NCBI GenBank assembly: GCA_018240785.1 | Contig: JAFEFC010000003.1 | Coordinates: 124,001-188,000 of the forward strand | DNA: 64,000 bases | Source: Pseudomonadota bacterium | GTDB lineage: Bacteria > Pseudomonadota > Gammaproteobacteria > Burkholderiales > Rhodocyclaceae | Direction: 5' to 3' | Shown: positions 10,055 to 19,546 of the stretch, one piece after another | Numbering within the stretch: position 1 is the stretch's first letter | Layout of the letters: every line of letters begins with the position of its first letter | The notes under the pieces: generated by a model | The model's database searches: none | Seen by the model: the letters and a program-made list of their open reading frames with translations, nothing else | What the model was told of the DNA's origin: nothing | Program-made: the position numbers and the translations under genes

Positions 10055-11379
10055 AACTGCCGGCGCCGCGCAGCCTCTTCGCGCGCCTGATGCTGATCTG
10101 GCTGATCGGCATCGCGCTGGTGCTGGCGCTGAGCTTCATGCTCTTCGCGGGCGAACGCGAACGCGTCGGGCGCGCGGCGCTGCTGGCCGGCATCGCGCAG
10201 GAGATCGCCACCGCGGCCGACGTCCTCGATCGCATGCCATCGGCCGAGCGCGAGCGCTGGATCGACGAGTTCGGCCGCCGCCGGCTGCGCTTCGCACTGC
10301 GCGCTCCAGGTGAGCCGATGCCGCCCGAGCAGGCGGGCCACCCGCTTCTGCAGGCCTTGCGCGAAGCCATGCCGGAGCGCACGGTGAGCCTGCACCGGCA
10401 GGAACGTCCTGGCATGCCCCACCCGCTGCTGCTGGCGTCGGTGAGCCTCGCCGACGGCACCGCGCTGCTGGTTCGGCTACCCGGCTTTCCGTCGCCGCCG
10501 GGCCTGCGACTGCCGCCCCCGGACCGGCTGTTCGCCGCGCTGTTCGCGCTGATCGGTGGCGTCAGCCTGCTTGCCTGGATCGCGGTGCGGCTCGCCACCC
10601 GCCCGCTGTCGCGCATGGCCGCCGCAGCCCGCGCACTTGGCGACGACCCGGAGCGCGCGCCGATGGAAACGTCGGGCCCGACCGAGGTGGCGCAGGCAGC
10701 CATCGCCTTCAATCAGATGCAGCAACGCATCCGCGAGCATGTCGCCGAACGCACCCGTATCCTGGCAGCGATCTCGCACGATCTGCAGACACCGATCACC
10801 CGCCTGCGGCTGCGCGCCGAGCTGGTCGACGACGACAGCCTGCGCTCACGCATCCAGTCCGACCTCGATGCCATGCAGGCGCTCGTCAAGGAAGGGCTGG
10901 CGTACGCACGCAGCCTGGACGAGCGCCAGCCGGCGCAACCCATCGACCTCGAGGGCCTGCTGTCGGCCCTGCGCGCCGACGCCGAGGACATGGGCTGGCA
11001 GGTCAGCGTGGCCGGCAGCACGCGGCATCCTTGCGTGGGCCAGCCCACGGCGCTGCGCCGCGCGCTGTGGAACCTGATCGAGAACGGCATCAAGTTCGGC
11101 GGGCGGGTCGAGATCCTGCTGGCCGAGCAGCCCGACGCATTCGAGATCCGCATCCGCGATCACGGCACCGGCCTGGCCGAGGCGGAACTCGACAAGGTGT
11201 TCGAGCCTTTCTATCGCACCGAGTCCTCGCGCAGCCGGGAGACCGGCGGCACCGGACTGGGCCTTGCGATCACGCGCAACCTGCTGCGCGCGCAGCGTGG
11301 CGAGGTGAAGCTGCGCAATCACCCCGACGGCGGTCTCGAGGCCGTGGTCAGCCTGCCGACGGGGCCTGCGGCACACTGA
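10051..11379 (+). CDS. two-component sensor histidine kinase
   Basis: 442 aa. An N-terminal membrane segment (LMLIWLIGIALVLALSFMLF), a periplasmic loop of about 130 residues, a second membrane segment (LFALIGGVSLLAWIAVRLAT), HAMP, H-box AISHDLQTPITRLRLRAEL (His near residue 244), N-box NLIENGIKFG, and G-boxes DHGTGL and GTGLGLAITRNLL. The partner of the preceding response regulator (ATGA overlap). Its 3' end overlaps the convergent LysR gene by 32 bp. Confidence 0.92.
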   Translation: MKLPAPRSLFARLMLIWLIGIALVLALSFMLFAGERERVGRAALLAGIAQEIATAADVLDRMPSAERERWIDEFGRRRLRFALRAPGEPMPPEQAGHPLLQALREAMPERTVSLHRQERPGMPHPLLLASVSLADGTALLVRLPGFPSPPGLRLPPPDRLFAALFALIGGVSLLAWIAVRLATRPLSRMAAAARALGDDPERAPMETSGPTEVAQAAIAFNQMQQRIREHVAERTRILAAISHDLQTPITRLRLRAELVDDDSLRSRIQSDLDAMQALVKEGLAYARSLDERQPAQPIDLEGLLSALRADAEDMGWQVSVAGSTRHPCVGQPTALRRALWNLIENGIKFGGRVEILLAEQPDAFEIRIRDHGTGLAEAELDKVFEPFYRTESSRSRETGGTGLGLAITRNLLRAQRGEVKLRNHPDGGLEAVVSLPTGPAAH

Positions 11380-12382
11380 GCCGGTGCCCTGCGGGCAGCG
11401 GCGCCTCTTGCGGACACAAGGGCGCCGCGAGGTCTGCCGCCACCTCGGCGCGCAACCACGCGAGAAAATCGCTCAGCAGCGGGCTGTCCGCCTGGCGTTC
11501 CGGCAGCACGATCCAGTAGTGCCAGCGCGGACGGGCGTCGAACTCCGCCGGGCCATCGAAGCTGCAGCCGCTCTCGCTGTGCGGCGCATGCGCGGCGGGG
11601 ATGCCGATCATGAACGGCCGCAGCAGCTTGCCCGCGCGCAGCGCCAGCGCGGCGAGGCTGCGACGCGCCAGTGCGACGCCGCGGCCCTCGATGGCCGCCT
11701 GCACCACCAAGGCGGAGTCCGAGATCATCAGTCCGGTCGACGGCTCGGGCCAGTCCAGGCCGGCCGCACGAAACCACGGCAGCCAGTCCTCGCCTTCCGA
11801 GCGCAGCAACGGCAGGCCGGCGAGGTCAGCCGGCTCGGCGAGGCATCGGTTCGACACCAGGGTCGGGCTGAGCACGGGAAAAAGCTCGTCCTCCATGAGC
11901 AGCTCCGCGCGCACTCCCGAATAGCCGCCCGGTCCCCAGCGGATGCAGACATCGACGGCATCGCGCGCGAAATCCGCGAGTTCGTTGGTGGCAGTGACGT
12001 TCACTTCTGCGTCGGGATGGCGATCGATGAAGTCGCCAATTCGCGGCGCCAGCCAGCGGCCGGCAAAGGACGGCATCGTGCTGACGGACAGGCGGTTCCG
12101 GTTCATCCGTCGACGCAGCGCGGACACCGTGTCCGACAACTGTCGCAGGGCCGCGTTGGCGCTGTGCAGCAGTTCCGTTCCAGCCGGCGTCAGGCTGACC
12201 TGTCGCCCCTGCCGCAGGAACAGTGGGAAGCCGAGTTGCTCCTCCAGCGCACGAATCTGGTGGCTGACGGCTCCATGCGTGACGAACAGCTCGTCCGCCG
12301 CACGCGAGAAGCTGCCGAGCCGCGCAGCGGCCTCGAACATGCGCAGGGCCGATAGCGGCGGGAGTCTGCCAGGACGTTCCAT
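11348..12382 (-). CDS. LysR-family transcriptional regulator (GcvA-like)
   Basis: 344 aa. An N-terminal winged HTH (LPPLSALRMFEAAARLGSFSRAADELFVTHGAVSHQIRALEEQLG) and a PBP2-type effector domain with VNVTATNELADFARDAVDVCIRWG, the GcvA-clade pattern. The C-terminus carries about 40 extra residues and overlaps the histidine kinase gene tail to tail. It is divergent from a DUF2917 gene 98 bp away. DUF2917 genes commonly sit beside LysR regulators, so that gene is the first candidate target. Confidence 0.88.
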   Translation of the reverse strand: MERPGRLPPLSALRMFEAAARLGSFSRAADELFVTHGAVSHQIRALEEQLGFPLFLRQGRQVSLTPAGTELLHSANAALRQLSDTVSALRRRMNRNRLSVSTMPSFAGRWLAPRIGDFIDRHPDAEVNVTATNELADFARDAVDVCIRWGPGGYSGVRAELLMEDELFPVLSPTLVSNRCLAEPADLAGLPLLRSEGEDWLPWFRAAGLDWPEPSTGLMISDSALVVQAAIEGRGVALARRSLAALALRAGKLLRPFMIGIPAAHAPHSESGCSFDGPAEFDARPRWHYWIVLPERQADSPLLSDFLAWLRAEVAADLAAPLCPQEAPLPAGHRLSVPQAPSAG

Positions 12383-12480
12383 GTGTTAGCCCAGCTCACA
12401 AATCCGAGAGATTTCATCGTTTTGAAGTCGCCGGCCGCTCGACCACAATGAATTCACACAACCGCTCGAGGAGAGGCGAC

Positions 12481-12834
12481 ATGGAAGCCAGATTAGCATC
12501 GTTGGTGCAGACATTCGAGGTCGATCGGCTGATGTCCGTGCGCGACGCGGAAGGCTGGACGGTCATCTGCGAAGCCGGGCGCGCCTGGCTGACGCTTGAG
12601 GGTTATTCACAAGACAAGTGGCTGGCAAGGTGTGAGCGTATTGTGTTGCCCGGCAGCGGGCATGTGCTCATCGAGGCCGATGGCGCCGCCCGCATCAGGC
12701 TGCAGCCGCCACGCGAAGGCAGCACCGGGCGGCTGACTGCAGACGCATGGTCGCGCGGCCGGCAATGGCTGCATGCCGTAGCGAGCACCGCGATCGTGCG
12801 ACCCGAGGCGCTCGGCTGTGCGGGGCGACGCTGA
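12481..12834 (+). CDS. DUF2917 domain-containing protein
   Basis: 117 aa from ATG 12481, preceded by GAGGAGAGGCGAC (an ATG 33 nt earlier lacks a better site). The middle part (GWTVICEAGRAWLTLEG, ERIVLPGSGHVLIEADGAARIRLQPP) matches the DUF2917 beta-sandwich seen beside LysR regulators in beta- and gammaproteobacteria. No signal peptide or membrane segment. Function unknown. Confidence 0.7.
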   Translation: MEARLASLVQTFEVDRLMSVRDAEGWTVICEAGRAWLTLEGYSQDKWLARCERIVLPGSGHVLIEADGAARIRLQPPREGSTGRLTADAWSRGRQWLHAVASTAIVRPEALGCAGRR

Positions 12835-12884
12835 GGTACGCGCCCGCCGCGGCACCCGGCAACGGCGGCGGCGCCCGACGATGG

Positions 12885-14459
12885 CTACACACCCATGCCC
12901 AGGTCGCGATAGCGCGCCGCCAGCGCGGTAAAGCGCGCGCATTCGGCTGCGCACCAGTCGGCGCCCACGCCCCGCTCCTGCGCCAGGATGGACGCCACCG
13001 CGGGGGCGGCCGCGGCCGCCAGCGTGGCATCGAGGAACAGGGCCCGATGCCGCCGGGCGAGCACGTCGTCCACCGTACGGGCGAACTCAGCGCGAAACGC
13101 GTAGCGCACCTCGGCCTCGGTCAGGGTCAGCCCCTCGACCAGACGGTGGCCTGCGCCCGCGAGGCGATCCACCTGGTCACGGTCGGTTCCGTAGCAATCC
13201 GATGAGGACGCGGCGCCATGTGTCGAAGGCGCGCCATGCAGCGGCAGGCTTGCGGTCGGCGAGTCACGCCGCGGCAGCCCGGCCACCGACTGCGCCGCGT
13301 CCACCGCATCCTGCGCCATCAAGCGATAAGTGGTCCACTTGCCACCGGTCACGCTGACGAGCCCGCGTGACGACACCTCTACGACATGTTCGCGCGACAG
13401 GTTGCGTGTGGCCGACGCATCGCCGCCACCGATCAGCGGCCGCAGGCCCACGAAGGCGCTGCACACGTCGGCGCGCGTGGGCGCACGGGCCAGATGGCGC
13501 GCGGCGGTGGCGAGGATGAAGTCCACCTCACCAGGCAGCGGACGTGGCTCCAGCGGAGTGTCCGACCGCGGAGTGTCGGTGGTGCCGAGCAGCACCCTGC
13601 CCTGCCACGGAATGGCGAACAGGACCCGCCCGTCGGCGGTGCGCGGCACCAGCATTGCATCGGAGCCGGGCAGGAATTCGCGGCCGACGACCAGATGCAC
13701 GCCCTGGCTCGGCCGCAGCAGCGGCGGGACGGCGGGATCGGCCAGGCGGCGGATGGCGTCCGCCCACACGCCGGTGGCGTTGATCACCACCCGCGCCGCC
13801 ACCCGGCATGCCTCACCGGTCTCGTGGTCACGCACGCGCACGCCGCAGGCGCGGCCGTCCTCGACCACGACTTCGCAGACCTCGCAATGGTTGATCGCCG
13901 TGCCACCAAGGTCGAACACCGTGCGGGCAAGCGCCAGCGCGAGGCGTGCGTCGTCGAACTGCGCATCCATGTAGGCGATGCCGCCGCGCAGACCCGCAGT
14001 GTTGACATTGGGCAGCGCCGCCACCGTACGCGCGACATCGAGCGACCGGCTGCCGCCGATCGCGCTGCGGCCGCCAGCCAGCAGGTCGTACAGGCCCAGC
14101 CCGACGCCGATCAGCGGCCGGTCGTACCAGCGGTAAGCCGGCACCACGAAGCGCAGCGGGCGCACCAGATGGGGTGCGTTCTCTAGCAGGTGCGCACGTT
14201 CGGCGAGCGCTTCGCGCACCAGCGCGAGCCGCCCCTGCGCCAGATAACGCACCCCGCCGTGGACCAGCTTGGTGGCGCGCGAACTCGTGCCGGCGGCGAA
14301 GTCCTGCGCTTCGATCAGCAGCACGGAATGGCCGCGTGCAGCCGCATCGACGGCGCAGCCCAGGCCGCTCGCACCACCACCGATGACGACCACGTCCCAG
14401 GTGCGCGCCTCGTGCAGGCGCGCGATCAGCGCCGGCCGGGAAAGATCCGCTGCATGCAT
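12885..14459 (-). CDS. glpD: glycerol-3-phosphate dehydrogenase
   Basis: 524 aa from ATG 14459. FAD-binding motif VVVIGGGASGLGCAVDAAARG, then TSSRATKLVHGGVRYL, the GlpD signature; FAD-dependent oxidation of sn-glycerol 3-phosphate to dihydroxyacetone phosphate at the inner membrane, passing electrons to quinone. It follows glpK by 31 bp on the same strand. The open frame extends upstream into glpK, but those extra residues are not homologous. No GlpR or GlpF gene is adjacent. Confidence 0.94.
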   Translation of the reverse strand: MHAADLSRPALIARLHEARTWDVVVIGGGASGLGCAVDAAARGHSVLLIEAQDFAAGTSSRATKLVHGGVRYLAQGRLALVREALAERAHLLENAPHLVRPLRFVVPAYRWYDRPLIGVGLGLYDLLAGGRSAIGGSRSLDVARTVAALPNVNTAGLRGGIAYMDAQFDDARLALALARTVFDLGGTAINHCEVCEVVVEDGRACGVRVRDHETGEACRVAARVVINATGVWADAIRRLADPAVPPLLRPSQGVHLVVGREFLPGSDAMLVPRTADGRVLFAIPWQGRVLLGTTDTPRSDTPLEPRPLPGEVDFILATAARHLARAPTRADVCSAFVGLRPLIGGGDASATRNLSREHVVEVSSRGLVSVTGGKWTTYRLMAQDAVDAAQSVAGLPRRDSPTASLPLHGAPSTHGAASSSDCYGTDRDQVDRLAGAGHRLVEGLTLTEAEVRYAFRAEFARTVDDVLARRHRALFLDATLAAAAAPAVASILAQERGVGADWCAAECARFTALAARYRDLGMGV

Positions 14460-14490
14460 GCCCGCCCCCACCGCATCGCCCTGCTCCTCG

Positions 14491-15981
14491 TCACGGCTGC
14501 GCCCAACCGGTCGCCCGCTCCACCGCCCGCTGCCAGCGTGCGCACGCCGCCTCACGCGCGTCGGCCGCCAGCGACGGGGAGAACACGCGGTCGACCCGCC
14601 ACTGCGCGGCGAGCGCGTCTTCCCCGGCCCATACACCCACACCCAGACCGGCAAGAAAGGCGGCACCCTGCGCGGTGGTCTCGAGCATGCGCGGCCGCAG
14701 CACCGGCACGCCCAGCAGGTCGGCCTGGATCTGCATCAGCAGGTCGTTCGCCGCCGCGCCGCCGTCGACGCGCAGCTCGCGCAGCGGCGCGGCGCCGTCG
14801 CGCTGCATCGCGTCGACGAGATCCACCGTCTGCAAGGCGATCGCCTCCAGGGCCGCACGCGCGATATGGCCGGCACCTGTGCCCCGCGTCAGCCCCATCA
14901 GGGTTCCTCGCGCGTAGGCGTCCCAGTGCGGCGCCCCCAGGCCGGTGAAGGCCGGCACCAGGACCACACCCCCGCTGTCCGGCACGCTGGCGGCGAGCGC
15001 CTCGATGTCGGCCGCGCGCTTCACCAGGCCGAGCGCATCGCGCAGCCACTGCACCGTGGCGCCCCCCATGAACACGCTGCCCTCGAGGGCATAGCGTGTC
15101 GCGCCGCGCCCGGCCCATGCGATCGTGGTCAGCAGCCGGTTACGCGAGTCCACCGGCACTTCGCCGGTGTTCATGAGGAGGAAGCAACCGGTGCCGTAGG
15201 TGTTCTTGGCCATGCCCGCAGCGAAGCAGGCCTGGCCGAAGGCGGCTGCCTGCTGGTCGCCCGCAATACCCGCAATCGGCACTGCGGCGCCCAGCACCGC
15301 GGCATCGGTCTCGCCGCAGATGCCGCTGCTGTCCACCACCGCCGGCAGGAGCTGCGCCGGAATGCGGAAGCGCTCGAGCAGCAGCGGATCCCAGTCGCGC
15401 ATGTGGAGGTTGAACAGCAGCGTGCGCGACGCATTGGTCGGATCGGTGACATGCAGCCGGCCGCCGGTCAGGTGCCACACCAGCCAACTGTCCACGGTGC
15501 CAAAGGCGAGCTCGCCACGCTCCGCACGCTCGCGCGCACCGGGCAGATGGTCGAGCAGCCAGGCCAGCTTGGTGGCGGAGAAGTAGGGATCCAGCTCGAG
15601 ACCGGTGCGCGCGCGCAGCTCGTCCGCCCAGCCTTCTGCCCGCAGGCGATCGCAGTCAGCCGCAGTACGCCGGTCCTGCCAGACGATGGCGGGCGCCAGC
15701 GCACGACCACCGGCGCGCTCCCACAGCACCGTCGTCTCGCGCTGGTTGGCGATTCCGAGCGCAGCGAGCCCGCTGGCGTGCACACCCGCATCGGCAAGGG
15801 CCGCACGGGCACAGTCGAGCTGCGCCTGCAGGATCTCGTGCGCGTCGTGCTCGACCCAGCCAGGATGCGGGTAGTGCTGGGCAAGGCCGCGCTGCGCTGC
15901 GCCCCGCAGTCGGCCCTCCGCATCGAACACCATCGCCCGCGAACTCGTCGTCCCCTGGTCCAGCGCCAGCAGGTAGCTCAT
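14491..15981 (-). CDS. glpK: glycerol kinase
   Basis: 496 aa, full FGGY-family length. N-terminal [16 protein letters not shown] phosphate motif, [30 protein letters not shown] and [15 protein letters not shown] are glycerol kinase signatures. It phosphorylates glycerol to sn-glycerol 3-phosphate with ATP, feeding GlpD encoded next. First gene of the leftward glpKD unit; preceded by gggagaagg. Confidence 0.96.
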   Translation of the reverse strand: MSYLLALDQGTTSSRAMVFDAEGRLRGAAQRGLAQHYPHPGWVEHDAHEILQAQLDCARAALADAGVHASGLAALGIANQRETTVLWERAGGRALAPAIVWQDRRTAADCDRLRAEGWADELRARTGLELDPYFSATKLAWLLDHLPGARERAERGELAFGTVDSWLVWHLTGGRLHVTDPTNASRTLLFNLHMRDWDPLLLERFRIPAQLLPAVVDSSGICGETDAAVLGAAVPIAGIAGDQQAAAFGQACFAAGMAKNTYGTGCFLLMNTGEVPVDSRNRLLTTIAWAGRGATRYALEGSVFMGGATVQWLRDALGLVKRAADIEALAASVPDSGGVVLVPAFTGLGAPHWDAYARGTLMGLTRGTGAGHIARAALEAIALQTVDLVDAMQRDGAAPLRELRVDGGAAANDLLMQIQADLLGVPVLRPRMLETTAQGAAFLAGLGVGVWAGEDALAAQWRVDRVFSPSLAADAREAACARWQRAVERATGWAQP

Positions 15982-16120
15982 CGCCTTCTCCCCTGATGTG
16001 AGTGCGCCATGCGGGCGTCAAGCCTAACCCGAGTCGACGCTGTCGCGCGACCGGCCGGCAGCGCGATGTCGGATGGTCACTCGCGCCCGGCCAGAACCCT
16101 GCAGCGGCGCGGCGCTGCGA

Positions 16121-16149
16121 TTGAGCCGCACCGGCGCGAAGGCTATAGT
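16121..16149 (+). promoter_or_regulatory. sigma-70 promoter of the SpoIIAA-like gene
   Basis: TTGAGC (16121-16126), 17-nt spacer, TATAGT (16144-16149), 32 bp upstream of the start codon at 16182. The 200-bp divergent gap to glpK holds nothing else recognised. Confidence 0.6.
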
Positions 16150-16181
16150 GATAAGCACCTCATTGCCGAGCGGAGACTGCC

Positions 16182-16544
16182 ATGATCACCACCGACCACA
16201 GCGATAAACGGGTTGCCGTCACCGTATTCGGCGAATTCACGCTGTCGGACTACAAGGAGTTCGAGGAGCTCGTGAACTTCAAGGTCCAGTTCGAAGGGCA
16301 GGTCGACCTGCTCATGGATCTGCGCGAGATGGTCGGCTTCACGCTCGATGTAGCCTGGGAAGAGATCAAGTTCTCGCGCCAGCACGCGCACGATTTCCGC
16401 CGCATCGCCATCCTCACCGAAGACCAGTGGCTGACCTGGAGCGCGTGGGTGTCACAGCTCTTCGTCGATGCCGAAGTGCAGGTCTTCAGCGAGGAAGCCG
16501 AGGCACGCGACTGGCTGGCAGAAACGGCCGAGGCCGCGCCGTGA
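16182..16544 (+). CDS. SpoIIAA-like (STAS-type) protein
   Basis: 120 aa, cytoplasmic. The alternating strand/helix pattern (RVAVTVFGEFTLSDYKEFEELV, DLLMDLREMVGFTLDVAWEEIKF, RIAILTEDQW, VQVFSEEAEARDWL) matches the SpoIIAA-like family, a STAS-like fold of unknown role often found singly in proteobacteria. The start follows gcggagactgcc. Its stop overlaps the GTG start of the sulfurtransferase gene, so the two form an operon. Confidence 0.75.
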   Translation: MITTDHSDKRVAVTVFGEFTLSDYKEFEELVNFKVQFEGQVDLLMDLREMVGFTLDVAWEEIKFSRQHAHDFRRIAILTEDQWLTWSAWVSQLFVDAEVQVFSEEAEARDWLAETAEAAP

Positions 16545-17395
16545 ACGCTTCGTTCGCCACGCTGATCGGCGCGCTCGACCTGGCGCAACGATTGCGCGAC
16601 GCCGACTGGGTGGTCATTGACTGCCGCTTCGACCTGGCGAATCCGGATTTCGGCTACCAGGCCTGGCGCCGCAGCCATATTCCCGGCGCGTTCTTCCTCG
16701 ATCTCGATACCGATCTATCGGGCGTTCGCTCCGGCACCAACGGCCGTCACCCGCTGCCCGACCCGGCGCAGCTCGCCGCCCGCCTTGGCGAGTGCGGCAT
16801 CGACAGCCACTGCCAGGTCGTCGCCTACGACGACGCCGGCGGAATGTTCGCCGCACGCCTGTGGTGGCTCATGCGCTGGCTTGGTCATCACCGCGTCGCG
16901 GTGCTCGACGGCGGCCTGCAGGCATGGTGCCGCGCCGGACAGGCCCTCGACGGCGAAACGCCCGAACCGATACAGCGCAGCTACACGTTCTCGCTGCAGC
17001 CCGGACGGGTCGACGCCGACTACGTTGCCGCGCATCTGGGCCGGACGGACATGCTGCTGCTCGATGCGCGCAGCCCCGACCGCTTCCGCGGCGAAAACGA
17101 GATGCTGGATCCTGTCGGCGGCCACATCCCGGGCGCAATGAACCGATTCTTCCGCGACAACCTCGGCACCGACGGCTGCTTCAAGCAGGCCTCGGTGCTG
17201 CGCGAGGAGTTTGGCGCCCTGCTCGCCGCGCGCAACCCGCATCAGGTCGTGCATCAGTGCGGGTCGGGCGTCACCGCCTGCCACAACCTGCTCGCGATGG
17301 AAGCGGCCGGCTTTCCCGGCTCGCGCCTGTACGCCGGTTCGTGGAGCGAGTGGTGCACCGACCCCTCGCGTCCGGTCGCGACCGGTCCGACCTGA
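16541..17395 (+). CDS. sulfurtransferase with two rhodanese domains
   Basis: 284 aa from GTG 16541, which overlaps the preceding TGA. Two rhodanese domains: an inactive N-terminal one (VVIDCRFDL, HIPGAFFLDLDTDLSG) and a catalytic C-terminal one with VHQCGSGVTACHN carrying the active-site Cys. The CGSGVTA loop is that of 3-mercaptopyruvate sulfurtransferases of the SseA type rather than thiosulfate:cyanide rhodaneses. It transfers sulfane sulfur to acceptors; the physiological acceptor is unknown. Confidence 0.88.
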   Translation: MNASFATLIGALDLAQRLRDADWVVIDCRFDLANPDFGYQAWRRSHIPGAFFLDLDTDLSGVRSGTNGRHPLPDPAQLAARLGECGIDSHCQVVAYDDAGGMFAARLWWLMRWLGHHRVAVLDGGLQAWCRAGQALDGETPEPIQRSYTFSLQPGRVDADYVAAHLGRTDMLLLDARSPDRFRGENEMLDPVGGHIPGAMNRFFRDNLGTDGCFKQASVLREEFGALLAARNPHQVVHQCGSGVTACHNLLAMEAAGFPGSRLYAGSWSEWCTDPSRPVATGPT

Positions 17396-17400
17396 ACGCC

Positions 17401-18216
17401 CTACCAGTCGACTTTCTCGACCTGCCCCAGTGAGCGCCCGAGGAAGCGCTCGCCTATGGTCTGGAAGCGCAGCGGCACGTCGCTGACCACATAGTGGTAG
17501 CTCGCCGGGGCACTGCCACTCTGCGCCAGCCCTTCATGGTGCAGACGCTGCGCAGCGAACTCCGCCGTAGTCACGGCGGAATCGATGAGCTTCACCGCCG
17601 GTCCGGCGACGTCGCGCAAGAGCGGCTTGAGCAGCGGGTAATGCGTGCAACCAAGCACCAGGCTGTCGACCTCCTCCGCCAGCACCGGCCGCAGGTATTC
17701 CTGCGCAGTCAGGCGCGTGACCTCGTGGTCCAGCCAGCCCTCTTCCACCAGCGGCACGAACAGCGGGCAGGCCTGCGAGTACACCCGCGCCGTCGGATCG
17801 AGCGCATGGATGCGACGCGCGTAGGCATTGCTGTTGATCGTGGTGGGCGTGCCGATCACGCCGATGCGTCGGCCCGACGACTCGGCCACGGCAGCGCGCG
17901 CGCCGGCCTCGATGACGTCCAGCACCGGAACGTCCCGCGCCAGCCGGTGCACCACATGCGCCGCCACCGCCGCCATGGTGTTGCAGGCAATGATCAGCAT
18001 CTTCACGTCGCGCTGCAGCAGGAAGCGGGTGATCTGCTCGGTGAACTGCTCGATCGTGGCAACCGACTTCACGCCGTAGGGCACGCGCGCGGTATCGCCA
18101 AAATAGATGATGTTCTCGAGCGGCAGGCGCTCCATCAACGCCCGCACGACGGTCAGCCCGCCGACGCCGGAGTCGAACACGCCGATCGGGCGCGCGGCAT
18201 CGGCCGTCGTCAGCAT
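17401..18216 (-). CDS. murI: glutamate racemase
   Basis: 271 aa from ATG 18216. PIGVFDSGVGGLTV at the N-terminus, first catalytic Cys in MLIIACNTMAA and second in LVLGCTHYPLL. Interconverts L- and D-glutamate for peptidoglycan. The open frame continues upstream, but the FDSGVGG motif sits in its normal place with this start. It lies 40 bp downstream of tyrS on the same strand. Confidence 0.95.
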   Translation of the reverse strand: MLTTADAARPIGVFDSGVGGLTVVRALMERLPLENIIYFGDTARVPYGVKSVATIEQFTEQITRFLLQRDVKMLIIACNTMAAVAAHVVHRLARDVPVLDVIEAGARAAVAESSGRRIGVIGTPTTINSNAYARRIHALDPTARVYSQACPLFVPLVEEGWLDHEVTRLTAQEYLRPVLAEEVDSLVLGCTHYPLLKPLLRDVAGPAVKLIDSAVTTAEFAAQRLHHEGLAQSGSAPASYHYVVSDVPLRFQTIGERFLGRSLGQVEKVDW

Positions 18217-18256
18217 GCAGCCCCCCTGCCCGCGCCCGTGCGCGGCGCTGACTCGC

Positions 18257-19456
18257 TCATTCCAGCACCACTGCCGCGAACTTGCGCTTGCCGACCTGCA
18301 GCACGACCGTGGCACCGGCCGCCAGCACCTGGCCCTTGTCATCCACCCGCTCGCCGTTCAGCTTCACCGCGCCCTGTTCGATCATGCGCATCGCCTCCGA
18401 CGTGGAACCGGTGAGGCCCGCCTGCTTGACGACCTGGAACACGGGCAGCCCCTCGGCACCCACCTGCACGCGCACCTCGGGCAGATCGTCGGGAATCGCG
18501 TTGCGCTGAAAGCGCGCCTCGAAGTCGGCGAGCGCCTCTTCGGCGGCCTTCTGGCCATGGAAGCGGCCGACGAGTTCCATCGCCAGCATGACCTTGACGT
18601 CGCGCGGATTGCGCCCGCCCTCGACCTCGCTCCGCAGTTGCGCGATCTCGGCCGTCGAACGGAAGGACAACAGGTCGTAGTAGCGCCACATCAGCGTGTC
18701 CGACACCGACATCGTCTTGCCGAAGATCTCCTTGGGCGCCTCGGCGATGCCGATGTAGTTGCCGAGCGACTTGGACATCTTGTTGACGCCATCCAGCCCC
18801 TCGAGCAGCGGCACCATCACCACGCACTGCGGCGCCTGGCCGTAGTGCTTTTGCAACTCGCGCCCCATCAGCAGGTTGAAGCGCTGGTCGGTGCCGCCGA
18901 GCTCGACGTCGGACTTCATCGCCACCGAGTCGTACCCCTGGCACAGCGGGTACAGGAACTCGTGGATCGCGATCGACTGGTTGTTGGCGTAGCGCTTGGA
19001 GAAGTCGTCGCGCTCGAGCATGCGCGCCACCGTCTGCTGCGCGGCGAGGCGGATCATGCCGGCCGAACCCAGGCCTTCCATCCACGCCGAGTTGAAGCAG
19101 ATCTCGGTCTTCTCGGGGTCGAGGATCTTGAACACCTGCTCCTGGTAGGTCTTCGCGTTGTCGGCGATCTGCTCGCGCGACAGGGGCGGCCGGGTGGCGT
19201 TCTTTCCGCTGGGGTCGCCGATCATCCCGGTGAAGTCGCCGATCAGGAACATCACGTGATGCCCCAGCTCCTGGAAATGGCGCATCTTGTTGATCAGCAC
19301 GGTGTGGCCCAGATGCAGGTCGGGGGCGGTGGGGTCGAAACCGGCCTTGATACGCAACGGACGCCCGCTCCTGAGCTTCTCGACCAGTTCAGCCTCGATC
19401 AGCAGTTCATCCGTGCCACGCTTGATCAGGTCGATCGCGGCCTGAACATCACTCAT
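18257..19456 (-). CDS. tyrS: tyrosyl-tRNA synthetase
   Basis: 399 aa. Class I signatures: [19 protein letters not shown] (HIGH equivalent) and [12 protein letters not shown]; a C-terminal S4 RNA-binding domain ([15 protein letters not shown]). The sequence start [11 protein letters not shown] is that of the TyrRS2/TyrZ-like bacterial form. It charges tRNA-Tyr. Divergent from the M23 peptidase gene with a 90-bp gap. Confidence 0.96.
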   Translation of the reverse strand: MSDVQAAIDLIKRGTDELLIEAELVEKLRSGRPLRIKAGFDPTAPDLHLGHTVLINKMRHFQELGHHVMFLIGDFTGMIGDPSGKNATRPPLSREQIADNAKTYQEQVFKILDPEKTEICFNSAWMEGLGSAGMIRLAAQQTVARMLERDDFSKRYANNQSIAIHEFLYPLCQGYDSVAMKSDVELGGTDQRFNLLMGRELQKHYGQAPQCVVMVPLLEGLDGVNKMSKSLGNYIGIAEAPKEIFGKTMSVSDTLMWRYYDLLSFRSTAEIAQLRSEVEGGRNPRDVKVMLAMELVGRFHGQKAAEEALADFEARFQRNAIPDDLPEVRVQVGAEGLPVFQVVKQAGLTGSTSEAMRMIEQGAVKLNGERVDDKGQVLAAGATVVLQVGKRKFAAVVLE

Positions 19457-19546
19457 TCGACTTCTCCAAAAACCTTTTCAGGGCAGGGGAAATGTTTGTT
19501 AGAATCCAACCCGTTTTTTTGTCCACTTCTGGAGCCGGACGCCCCG

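Noticed and set aside
12448-12480. Earlier ATG for the DUF2917 protein
   Set aside because: The ATG at 12481 has a good GAGGAG site upstream and the extra 11 residues are not family-like.
18320-18340. AGCACCTG word in tyrS and other genes as further copies of the shared element
   Set aside because: Only the 8-mer matches, inside coding DNA, without the flanking CCAAAAA or CCACTT parts; expected by chance in GC-rich genes.
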